From Welwitschia mirabilis (Eukaryota > Gnetophyta > Gnetopsida > Welwitschiales): 64,000 nt of DNA. Shown here piece after piece: positions 22,925-31,955 of this stretch (the first letter of the stretch is position 1; every line of letters begins with the position of its first letter). The notes under the pieces are model-generated. The model worked only from the letters and a program-made list of their open reading frames with translations. It made no database searches and was not told where the DNA came from. The position numbers and the translations under genes were made by a program. The DNA lies in contig JBOZIK010000001.1 in assembly GCA_051453625.1 (NCBI GenBank), positions 293,565,021 to 293,629,020 on the forward strand, given 5' to 3'.

Positions 22925-24400
22925 ATGAGTTAATTCACTAAAGGAAATTCTATTACAATACCTCCATCCTTCGATGGAATAAAATATGGTTTTTGAAAAG
23001 CAAAGATGAAAGTCTTTGTTTAATCCATTAACCTTAAAATATGGGAGTCTATTCCTAATGGATATTATCCTCATGCTGTGCAAGATCCGGTAACCAAGTT
23101 GGCTATTCCAAAGAGAAAGAACGGATGGATGCCTAATGAAAAATTAGTTATAACATGTATCTTCAATGGTCTAAATGCCATCTTCTGTGCTATAGGTCCA
23201 AAAGATTTTAAAAGAGTTATAAATTACACCAGTATCAAAGAAGTATGGGATATATTAAAAACTGCACATAAAGTAACCAATCTAGTAAATAGGTAAGCTT
23301 TAAATGCTGATCACCCAGTTTGAAGATCTAAAGATGGAAGACGATGAAGGTATTAATGAATTTTTTGCAAAGCTAATAGATATTGTAAATTCTATGCATG
23401 GTTTAGATGAAACAATTGAAGAATCAAGAGTGGTTTGTAAAGCCTTGAGTTCTCTGCCCAAAAGGTTCAATCAAAAGTAACTGCCATTGAGAAAAGTAAA
23501 GACCTAAACCTTATGAAACTAAATGAACTCCAAGGGAACCTTCACACTTTTGAGCTCAAGTTTTAAAAACAAAAGAATAAGAGTGTGGTATTATCTACCA
23601 CACATGAAATTCTTGAAATAAATAATGGATCTAAGCAATAACTAAAAAGTAATGATGAAGTAGCTATTCTAGCCAAAGGATTCAGATGCTTTATGCAAAG
23701 ATGACAAGGTGGAGGTTAGTCTAAGAGATCACCAAGAAGGAAAGAGGAAGGACGTTATAAATATAGTGATATTCTTGGAAATGTTTTCATCACACATTGA
23801 GTATCTACTCAAACAATAGAAAAGATGATAAAAGAAAAGAAAAGGAAGTCCTATTAGCAATATGGGACGATGAAGAAAGTGAGAGTGAATAGAACTTAGA
23901 TTCAGAACATAGTGGTATCTCTCTTATGGCTATCATCAATTAAAAGGTGTGCTCTTCTTCTCACATTGATTCAGTCATTATTGAATATATGCTAAATGAT
24001 GTAAAATTAGAATTGTATTTGGAATGTCAAACTCTGGCTCATAGAGTAAATCAACTAAGAAAAAAATAAACTCCTTCTAGAAAAGATTGAGATTAGGAAA
24101 AAGGAAATTAAATAACTAGAGATTAACCTTGCCTTAACCTCCTATCGTATTAAAGATTAAGTCTTTCAAAAATTATTCCCTCGCTCATTTAATACTTATC
24201 ACTACTCGTATTTCAAACCCTTGTCTAAGACAAACTCCAAGAGCTCTTTAGCTAATATCACCTACCATTATTGCAACAAAAAGGATCATTTTAAGATTGA
24301 TTTAATCTTTCATAAAAGTTAGTTTTCTCAATCCATATTACAATTTAAGTTTACTTTTTCCAAAAAATATCATCCTTTTGCAAATAAAAACAAATGATTG
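22925..24400 (+). pseudogene. Sirevirus-like gag remnant
   Basis: A start codon at 22925 opens a reading with PPSFDGIKYGF-stop-KAKMKVFV (about 22970-23015; the stop stands for Trp), KIWESIPNGYYPHAV (about 23035-23080), then an open stretch (23078-23296) with NGLNAIFCAIGPKDFKRVIN and SIKEVWDILKTAHK. These are the UBN2-type gag landmarks of Sirevirus-like copia elements. Frame changes follow at about 23295 and about 23470, after which VTAIEKSKDLNLMKLNELQGNL continues the same domain. A weak second-half trace YHYCNKKDHFKID (about 24265-24300) may be a zinc knuckle. Confidence 0.8.
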
Positions 24401-24439
24401 GGGTGAATCTCAAAATCCATAACTAGAATCCTATTGATC

Positions 24440-25150
24440 CAAATGACTTTAAAAGCAACTAATCATTCTTGTTGATATCTAGATAGTGGGTTCTCGAGAC
24501 ATATGATAGGTGACAAGTCAAACTTTATTAACTTCAAGGAATACAATGGAGAAGTAGTCACTTTTAGGAATAATGGAAAAGATTAGATTGAAGGAATTAG
24601 AAGCATTGGTGGAGGTAACTTACCAAATATTCACAATGTTTTATTTATTAATGGATTAAAGCATAACTTGTTAAGCATTAGTCAAATTNNNNNNNNNNNN
24701 NNNNNNNNNNNNNNNNNNNNNNNNNNNNNNNNNNNNNNNNNNNNNNNNNNNNNNNNNNNNNNNNNNNNNNNNNNNNNNNNNNNNNNNNGAGGTAACTTAC
24801 CAAATATTCACAATGTTTTATTTATTAATGGATTAAAGCATAACTTGTTAAGCATTAGTCAAATTTGTGATAAAGATCATAAAGTATTTTTCGATGAAAA
24901 TAAATGTATTATGAAACATAATAAAACATATCAACTATTACTTGTAGAAAAATAACTCTATATGTCTATATTCTCATATTCAGAAGATATTATATGGCAT
25001 CAGCACTTATGTTAGATTATTTTTTATACTTTAAAAAAATTATGTCATGATGAGATAGTTATAGGTCTTCCTAAAATCTCTTTCTCTTATAAAGGGTTAT
25101 GTAACACTTCTCAAAAGGAAAAACAAACCAGAACATCTCATAAAAAGGTT
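24440..25150 (+). pseudogene. copia protease and pre-integrase remnant (artificially split by a gap)
   Basis: The retropepsin signature appears as YLDSGFSRHMIGDKSNF (about 24476-24525, catalytic D-S-G at 24482-24490 retained), followed by RNNGKD-stop-IEGIRSIGGG, NLPNIHNVLFINGLKHNLLS and ISQICDKDHKVFFDENKC. The last block spans a 100-N run flanked by an identical 77-bp duplication, so an apparent 95-residue open frame across it is an artefact. The pre-integrase motif follows as IIWHQHL (about 24990-25010), with its distal part decayed. Confidence 0.85.
24689..24788. other. N-run of 100 flanked by an identical 77-bp repeat
   Basis: 24612-24688 and 24789-24865 are identical, base for base, 77 bp. 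Collapsing one copy plus the N-run restores a continuous protease reading. Confidence 0.95.
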
Positions 25151-25159
25151 AGCAATATT

Positions 25160-26030
25160 ACAACTAGCAAACCTTTAGATTTAATTCATATGGATTTAGT
25201 TGGGCTTATTCAAACTATGAGTCTATCCAAAAAAAGATATTTTTTAGTTATGTTAACGATTTTTCTAGATTTTCATGGGTAGCTTTTCCTCATGCAAAAT
25301 CTGATACCTATGAAAATTTTGTTAAAATTTGCAAGAAGCTTCAAACTAAAAAGAAGTATGTAATAAAGAAAATACAAAGTAATCATGGTAAAAAATTTGA
25401 GAATGAAAGATTTAAAATTTATTGCAACTCAAATCAAATTGGCCATGAGTTCTCAACCCATAAAATCCCTTAATAAAATGGAATAGCTAAAAGGAAAAAT
25501 CAAACTCTAGTAGATATGATAAGAGTAATGATAAATGATAAGAATATTCCAAAATAGTTTTGGGCTAAAGCAGTGAACAGGGCATGTCATATATCAAATA
25601 GATTTTATTTGAGGCCTAGAAATTCTAGAACCCCTTATGAACTCTAAAATGGAAATAAGATAAATATATATTACTTTAAAACCTTTAGAAGTAAATTCTT
25701 TATTTTAAAAGATAAAGAGGAATTAGCAAAATTTAATTCTAAGTCAGATGAAGGAATATTTTTAGGGTACTCTTAATCCAGTAGAGCATATAAAGTGTTT
25801 AACAAATGAACTCTTCATATGAAAGAATTGATTAATGTAAAAATTCATGATGTTTTAGATTCATCAAAATCCATTAACATTGATGAATATGTAATTCCTT
25901 CCTGTTCTATCAATCAATCTAAAGAAATCTCAAAAGATAAGGTAATATCAGAAATTAAGGAACTCAAGGATCATCCTCTAGAACCTATAATTGAAAATAT
26001 TGAGTAAGATATTATTACTAGAAATTTTCT
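25160..26030 (+). pseudogene. copia integrase remnant
   Basis: Reading blocks: PLDLIHMDLVGLIQTMS (about 25173-25222), then after a frame change FSRFSWVAFPHAKSDTYENF (about 25262-25320), QSNHGKKFENERFKIYC (about 25375-25425), NGIAKRKNQTLVDMI (about 25478-25520), FWAKAVNRACHISNR, TPYEL, EGIFLGYS and the linker open frame 25819-26007. Integrase inserts the cDNA into the chromosome using a D-D-E triad. Here the first Asp (HMDLVG) is kept, the second is Asn (SNHG) and the Glu is Lys (IAKRKN), so it would be inactive even without stops. Confidence 0.85.
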
Positions 26031-26079
26031 CAAAAAATTTAATGCTTATATCTATCTGTTATCTTAAATAAAACCTAAA

Positions 26080-27050
26080 TCTTTTGAAAAAGCCAGATCT
26101 AATCCTAGTTGAATCAATGTCATGCAAGAGGAACTTGAACAATTTACTAGAAATAAAGTTTAATCACTTGTTGTAAAACCAAATGGAAAAAATGTCATAG
26201 GTACAAAGTGGATTTTAAGAAATAAAGTAAATGAGAAAAATGAGATTACTAAGAACAAAGCTAGATTAGTGGNNNNNNNNNNNNNNNNNNNNNNNNNNNN
26301 NNNNNNNNNNNNNNNNNNNNNNNNNNNNNNNNNNNNNNNNNNNNNNNNNNNNNNNNNNNNNNNNNNNNNNNNCATAGGTACAAAGTGGATTTTAAGAAAT
26401 AAAGTAAATGAGAAAAATGAGATTACTAAGAACAAAGCTAGATTAGTGGCTCAAGGGTACTCCCAAATAAAAGGAGTAAATTGTAAAGACACATTTCCTC
26501 CAGTTGCTTGACAAGAATTAATTAGGATGTTTTTAGCTTTTACTTGCTTCAAGAAAATAAAGGTCTTTTAAATGAATGTAAAAAGTGCATTTCTTAAAGA
26601 ACACATTGAAGAAGAAGTATATTTAAAGAAACCTCAAGGCTTATTTGATACTCATAAACCTGAGTATGTATATAAACTTAACAAATCCTTGTATAGATTA
26701 AAATAAGCTCCTATAGCTTGGTATGAAAAGCTTTCTTCCTTCTTACTTTAACATGGTTTTTTTAGAGGCTCCTTTAATAGAACTTTATTCAGAAAAGTTT
26801 TGAATGATGACTTAATTATTATTTAAATCTATGTAGATGATATTATTTTTGGATCAATAAATAAAAACTTGTCAAATAACTTTGCAAAACCCATGAGTTC
26901 TAAATTTAAAATAAGTATGGTTAGACCTATAAATATGTTTTTGTGTTTACAAATTTAATAACATGAATATGGTATCTTTATAAATAAAAAGAATATACCT
27001 TAGATTTAATAAAGAAATTCAAACTAGAAAATGCAAAATGTATAGAATCT
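26080..27050 (+). pseudogene. copia reverse transcriptase remnant (artificially split by a gap)
   Basis: Blocks in order: MQEELEQFTRNKV (about 26120), IGTKWILRNKVNE...KARLVAQGYSQIKGVNCKDTF (26196-26500, spanning the artefactual gap), PPVA, MNVKSAFLKEHIEEEVYLKKPQGL (26571-26645), YKLNKSLYRLK-stop-APIAWYEKL (26672-26732) and IYVDDIIFGS (26829-26860, catalytic YVDD kept). Stops replace Gln in several places (KQAP, HG-FF region), which is the CAA-to-TAA signature. The order and spacing match the copia RT throughout. Confidence 0.9.
26273..26372. other. N-run of 100 flanked by an identical 77-bp repeat
   Basis: 26196-26272 and 26373-26449 are identical over 77 bp. The open frames reported across this N-run on both strands are products of the duplication. 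Confidence 0.95.
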
Positions 27051-27745
27051 CCAATGGCCATGAATGTTAAAATTTCTCTAGATGAAAATGGCAAGGATGT
27101 GAATCAAAATGTATATCATAGTATTATTGAAAGTCTATTATATCTAATAGCTAGTCACCCTAATATAGATTTTAGTATTGGTTTATGTGCCACGTATTAC
27201 AGCAAACCAAAGGAATTACATCTTACTGCTGAAAAGAGAATATTTTGCTATGTAAAAGGTCCTCTAAAGTTTGGCTTATGGTTTTTAAATAATACTCCTT
27301 TAAGCTTAACAGGTTATAGTAATGTAGATTGGGTCAAATACAAAGATGATTGCAAGAACATAAGTGGTGAATGCTTTTTCTTTGAAAGTTGTCTCAGAGC
27401 CTGATATATTAAGAAATAATGCTCCATCTCTTTTTATACAGTTAAATCCAAGTACATAGCCACTAGAGCATGTTTTACTCAGATCTTGTGGATGAAAGAG
27501 ACCTTGAAGGATTATAGCCTTAACATCAAAAAATTTCCAATCCTATGTAATAACTCAAGTACAATTCAAATCGCTCATAATTCAGTTCAATAAACCACAT
27601 CAAGAACATCAATTTTAGATACCATTTTATTTGAGAATTGGTGGAAAACAAAATAATTTCTTTAGAATATGTGTGTACTGAAGATCAACTAGCCGATATC
27701 TTTATGAACCCTTATTGTCAGATCATTTTTTTACTCTTTGTTGTT
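27050..27745 (+). pseudogene. copia RNase H remnant
   Basis: A 116-codon open stretch (27054-27404) starts in the linker SPMAMNVKISLDENG and contains YHSIIESLLYLIASHPNID (family Y-x-S-x-IGSLLYLxxSRPDI), KPKELHLTAEKRIFCYVKG, GLWF and TGYSNVDWVKYKDDCKNISG. Asn replaces the catalytic Asp of GYSDAD. Downstream, LEYVCTEDQLADIFMNP (about 27660-27710) is the pol terminus (family ADIFTKPL). Confidence 0.9.
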
Positions 27746-27849
27746 TTTTAGGTATCAAGTTTGAAAAAGTTTGAAAAGCACTTACTAAACCTAGCCACAT
27801 CTAAATAATAAACTTTAGTTAGGGGATTTAAATTTTTAAATATCATATA

Positions 27850-28260
27850 CATTTCAACCCTAGTCAATCTCTTTTTAAAGTAGGGTGACCGCTTATCCTT
27901 TAGTTTTTTTTTACGATTAAACTTTACTTCTTATTGGGTCAATCAACCATTCTGTTAGGTCGACTAGTCTAGTCCTAGTTTTTTTCTATATAAATCTATA
28001 GTTACTGGATTAACTAAATAGTTTATTCTGGTTGACCTCTTCAAGTAATTTCTTTAGTTACATTAGGTGAAACTTACCTTCCTTCTAAGTCAACTGAGTT
28101 TAATTCAATTTTGACTATCAGCTTCTTATTTCGTAGGGTTGACCATTTGTATCTTTAGATCAACCGCTACCTTACTATTTAGGTTTTTAAATCTTTATAT
28201 AAATTGGTCAACCTTATGGTTGGTCATCTTCGTTTAAGGCAGTGTACCGTGTATTTTTTG
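27850..28260 (+). repeat. Cluster of GGTTGACC/GGTCAACC-like motifs upstream of the 3' ORF
   Basis: Within about 400 bp the motif family recurs at least eight times (gggtgaccg, gggtcaatcaacc, aggtcgact, ggttgacc, aagtcaact, gggttgacc, gatcaacc, ggtcaacc). It resembles the motif scattered in this element's LTRs. No coding trace is visible here. Confidence 0.6.
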
Positions 28261-28375
28261 AATCTGCCTACCTTGTTTCCTTTTCCTCATTCTTTGCTTT
28301 TCCTCTGTCATTTTCTGAAGTTTTAGGGGGTCCTCTTTAAATTTTCTACATTTTTCTCTCAGATCTAGGATTTAA

Positions 28376-29800
28376 ATGCCTTTTTCATATCCAGGAGAGG
28401 GATCCAGAAAGAGAAGAAAAGAGGTAGCTATCAAACCTCTAAGCTATGTATTCTCTAAGATGAGTACTCAACAATTGAGGCATTTTGAGAAATATTTTAA
28501 GATCAGTCTAATAGCCTTAAAAATATTCCATGAGCTCATGCAATTTCTAAGCCTGAGGGAGGTCCATACTTTGCTAGATGAAGTCAACTGGGGACACTTT
28601 CTTCATGTCTCTAGCACTTGTTACCCTTTGGTAACCAAGTTGTTTCATTTAAATGCTAGATATAATTCCTCTTAATCCACTTTTATTACTTTAGTTTTTG
28701 ACCAAGAAATGTGCATCACTACAGATCTGATAGCTTTTCTTATTAGACTTCCTAAAAGAAACTAGGATGAGTATTGATTTATGGCTCAATCTTTTGAGGA
28801 AAAGGATGTAGCCACTCACCACCTGTGTGGCACTTACATCATTTGGAAGAAGACACTTAAAGCTTCCCAGCTTCTTTCAAGATTTCTTTTATTGCACTTC
28901 ATCATATCATACAATTTCTTACTAGTTGCTAGACATACAGATAAGCTTTCTAACTATTGAATCTTCTTAATGTATGCACTAGATAGGAGAAAAGATATTG
29001 ATGCTCTTAGGATGATGCTCAAGNNNNNNNNNNNNNNNNNNNNNNNNNNNNNNNNNNNNNNNNNNNNNNNNNNNNNNNNNNNNNNNNNNNNNNNNNNNNN
29101 NNNNNNNNNNNNNNNNNNNNNNNNNNNNNNNNNNNNNNNNNNNNNNNNNNNNNNNNNNNNNNNNNNNNNNNNNNNNNNNNNNNNNNNNNNNNNNNNNNNN
29201 NNNNNNNNNNNNNNNNNNNNNNNNNNNNNNNNNNNNNNNNNNNNNNNNNNNNNNNNNNNNNNNNNNNNNNNNNNNNNNNNNNNNNNNNNNNNNNNNNNNN
29301 NNNNNNNNNNNNNNNNNNNNNNNNNNNNNNNNNNNNNNNNNNNNNNNNNNNNNNNNNNNNNNNNNNNNNNNNNNNNNNNNNNNNNNNNNNNNNNNNNNNN
29401 NNNNNNNNNNNNNNNNNNNNNNNNNNNNNNNNNNNNNNNNNNNNNNNNNNNNNNNNNNNNNNNNNNNNNNNNNNNNNNNNNNNNNNNNNNNNNNNNNNNN
29501 NNNNNNNNNNNNNNNNNNNNNNNNNNNNNNNNNNNNATGCACTAGATAGGAGAAAAGACATTGATGCTCTTAGGATGATGCTCAAGCACATGACCAACCA
29601 GCTTCAGTCATATAAGAGGTGTACCCTACCATATTCTTTCCTTATTATGTGGATTTTTCATTACTTTGACATTCCCATCTAGTTAGAAAGGAGACCCAGA
29701 AGCTCATGGGAGCTATTGATTGTGCTACTTTGTCTAAGATGCATATTTTTGAAGAACTAGCTACTTCTTCTAAGCCTAAGGTCAAGCCCTTTTAGATCCT
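28376..29800 (+). pseudogene. Extra 3' ORF (envelope-like type) of the Sirevirus-like element
   Basis: After pol an ATG at 28376 opens 99 codons with a basic start (GSRKRRK) and a middle part reading LLDEVNWGHFLHVSSTCYPL, then, beyond the stop, FDQEMCITTDLIAFLIRLP (about 28697-28755), a segment FLLLHFIISYNF (about 28885-28920), and after the gap LKHMTNQLQSYKRCTLPYS and WIFHYFDIPI (about 29577-29680). This pattern occurs in plant retrotransposon proteins annotated as envelope-like or as a putative plant transposon domain, mostly in Sirevirus and some gypsy elements; its function is not established. I see no clear signal peptide. The duplicated gap at 29024-29536 interrupts it. Confidence 0.6.
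29024..29536. other. N-run of 513 flanked by a near-identical 50-bp repeat
   Basis: 28974-29023 and 29537-29586 agree at 49 of 50 positions (T/C in AAAGAYATTG). The three long X-filled open frames over this run are not real. Confidence 0.9.
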
Positions 29801-30246
29801 AAAGATCCTTCATCTCTTATATTGTATCAACTCTAGGACTCATTACATAAAGGAGGCACTTATTGCCAATTGTTGACACCTATCAGGATAAGAATGCTTA
29901 GTCATCTAATTCCTTTAAATCTAATTAAGTCTGTGTGTCTTTTTTATTGTCTTCTTCTTCTTAGTTATGCTTCCTATCCTTGATTTCATCAAAAAGGTGG
30001 AGAATAATTTGTATTTATATTATTACATTTTGTCACTTATTTATACTGTATTAAAAAAAATCCACCTTTCATAATGTAATACAATTTTTTCAATAATACA
30101 AAGAAGTCTTTTTCCTATGAAAATCTATCTGATCTTTGCTAACTTACTTTTAAACAAAACACATTTAAATTTATTCATTTTCGAAGTTAAATGAGTTGTT
30201 GCGAAGAACCCATATGTCAAGTTATTGTTTTTCCTCAATCAATGAT
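29801..30246 (+). other. 3' untranslated region of the copia element
   Basis: Stop-rich sequence between the extra ORF and the polypurine tract. At 29991-30004 it carries a purine-rich AAAAAGGTGGAGAA preceded by TTTCATC, very like the polypurine tract of Sirevirus elements, about 255 bp before the tract that actually abuts the LTR. Confidence 0.5.
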
Positions 30247-30256
30247 AAAGGAGGAG
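30247..30256 (+). other. Polypurine tract of the copia element
   Basis: AAAGGAGGAG directly abuts the first base of the 3' LTR (TTTTTTGAAAACCC). Confidence 0.8.
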
Positions 30257-31563
30257 TTTTTTGAAAACCCATTATCATTGATTAATCTAATGAGTTTTTA
30301 TAGTCAGTCCACTTTGTAGAGATTTCTTAGCATCAGGTGACTGACTTCTAAGACCAGGCAGCCAACCTATTTAAGAATTGTGATACTTCTTCAAAATTAG
30401 GTGACTACACATATAACATAGAGCGACTGGACTAATACAGATTAAGAAACTGATTAGCTGAAGAACTAGTGACTAAGTGAGTTATACCAGACAACCAATT
30501 TATCACATCATAAAGAAGACTAGTTCTAGAACGAGCAACCAAAACTATATTATTTAATTGATCTCATTTGAACCTGAATGTAAGAACTAGGACAAACATG
30601 AATAACCAATAAACAGATAATAGCGACTGCACCGCATTCTATGAAATTCAATCTGATAATAGAATGGACAATCGACTAAACTCCTAAGGGTGACCACATG
30701 ATAAGCAGTAAAGCTTAAATCTAGTAAGTGCAAGGGTACCTAGTGGATGTGATTATAGGTGATTGCATTCTACCTAGAATCTATCCTCATAAGGTTAATC
30801 GAGTAAAAATTATCAGGGTGATTGAATAAAGGTCAACTGCATATAAACCTAAGGGCGACCGAATATGCACAAGTTATGTACTGAGAAATCTATATCAAGA
30901 ACCAATGACCAAATATTAAGAACAATGGCTACTGCAGGTTTGGGNNNNNNNNNNNNNNNNNNNNNNNNNCCGTAAGAAAAAAAAAATGTAACCATTATGA
31001 TTTCAATGGTTCATCAAAAGGAATACAATGATTCATTAAAAAGCACAACAGTTTGCTTCATCCTGATAAAATAGTTACCTTATGCATCTTGAGTATTTAA
31101 GCTTTCCTCTAATTAGATGAGGTACCAAGCCTTTTTAGAAAATTCTAAGATTGAGAAAGAAGAACTATCATACTCTTTTAAGACTGTATCTAAGCTATAT
31201 TTAAATTCAGATTTCTAATTAACTCTATCATTGTATCTACTTAGAAGAAGAGATTGTTGTACCTTAAAGAAAATATTTGTGCATCTGTGTATTTTACTTT
31301 CTTCGTTTCATCTGTGATTGAGGATAAACCATAAAATCCTCTATGGTTGTGAAAGGTTATTTAGTAAGCCTAAAAACCATCATTGGAAGCTAATATATGC
31401 CAGTCAAGTATAAGGAGTCTAAGAAACTAAAGTGTGATGTCTATCCACCATTGAATATCTTGTTTTTGCATTACTTTTCTAGTTTTCTTATTCGCAGGTT
31501 GTGAAAAAAAAGAAATTCATTTTAAAGACCTATTCATCCCCCTCTATCGTTGATCCTCAACTT
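30257..31563 (+). repeat. 3' LTR of the Sirevirus-like copia element
   Basis: 1307 bp, the reference copy for the gapped 5' LTR. It contains a short 25-N run (30945-30969) whose length agrees with the corresponding 25 or so bases of the 5' LTR (about 22241-22265). Confidence 0.88.
30945..30969. other. N-run of 25, size consistent with the sister LTR
   Basis: The 5' LTR supplies about 25 bases between the same flanks, so this gap estimate looks correct. Confidence 0.8.
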
Positions 31564-31931
31564 TTAAAAGTATTAGTTAAATTCATCATTTATTATATTA
31601 TGGATGAGATTATACCTCATGAATTAGATTAAAATCAGTTGATGATTTTTATTATTTTATAGAAAGGCAATTAGATAACTTTAGAATAAAGGATTGCATA
31701 GGACCAATCAGTGATACATTAAAGCTAGTTTTCTTTTTTTCTTTCTAAGATGAAGCTAAAACCCTAAGATTTGTTTCATTTTTTCTTCTCTTTTCTTCCT
31801 TTTTTGTAATTTGTATTAAAATTAAAGTTAGTGTAATTCTAGCCAATACCCTATGTTATCCCTAAGGAAGAATAATGACTAACTTTCTAACTTTGTTTTA
31901 AATCTAAGATATTGTATTGTAAAGTTAATTA
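31564..31931 (+). repeat. Outer element 5' LTR, second part
   Basis: Continues the match to the 3' LTR from AAAGYATTAG (44131) to the LTR end (gttaatta here, gttaatca in the 3' copy). Shared blocks include ATTCATCATTT, ATGAATT and CCTTTTTTGTAAT. Confidence 0.9.
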
Positions 31932-31955
31932 GATTTTAGCATTATTCCTAGTGAT
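31932..31955 (+). other. Decayed primer-binding site (tRNA-Asp-like)
   Basis: ATTTTAGCATTATTCCTAG directly follows the LTR and aligns with TTTGGCGCCGTTGCCGG, the site used by Athila-type gypsy elements, with nearly all differences being transitions. Confidence 0.5.

Larger units (their letters stand above)
20595..31563 (+). mobile_element. Sirevirus-like Ty1/copia element inserted in the outer 5' LTR
   Basis: Two direct LTRs of about 1306 bp (20595-22856, counting the 964-N run as the 8 bp missing relative to the other copy) and 1307 bp (30257-31563) enclose a 7.4-kb internal region with Met-tRNA primer site, gag, protease, integrase, RT, RNase H, then an extra 3' open-frame region and a polypurine tract. 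A long internal region with an additional ORF after pol is characteristic of the Sirevirus lineage. The domain order (integrase before RT) proves copia. All coding parts carry stops and frame changes. Confidence 0.88.

Noticed and set aside
28970-29597. Three overlapping long open frames on both strands
   Set aside because: They span the 513-N gap and the duplicated 50-bp flank.
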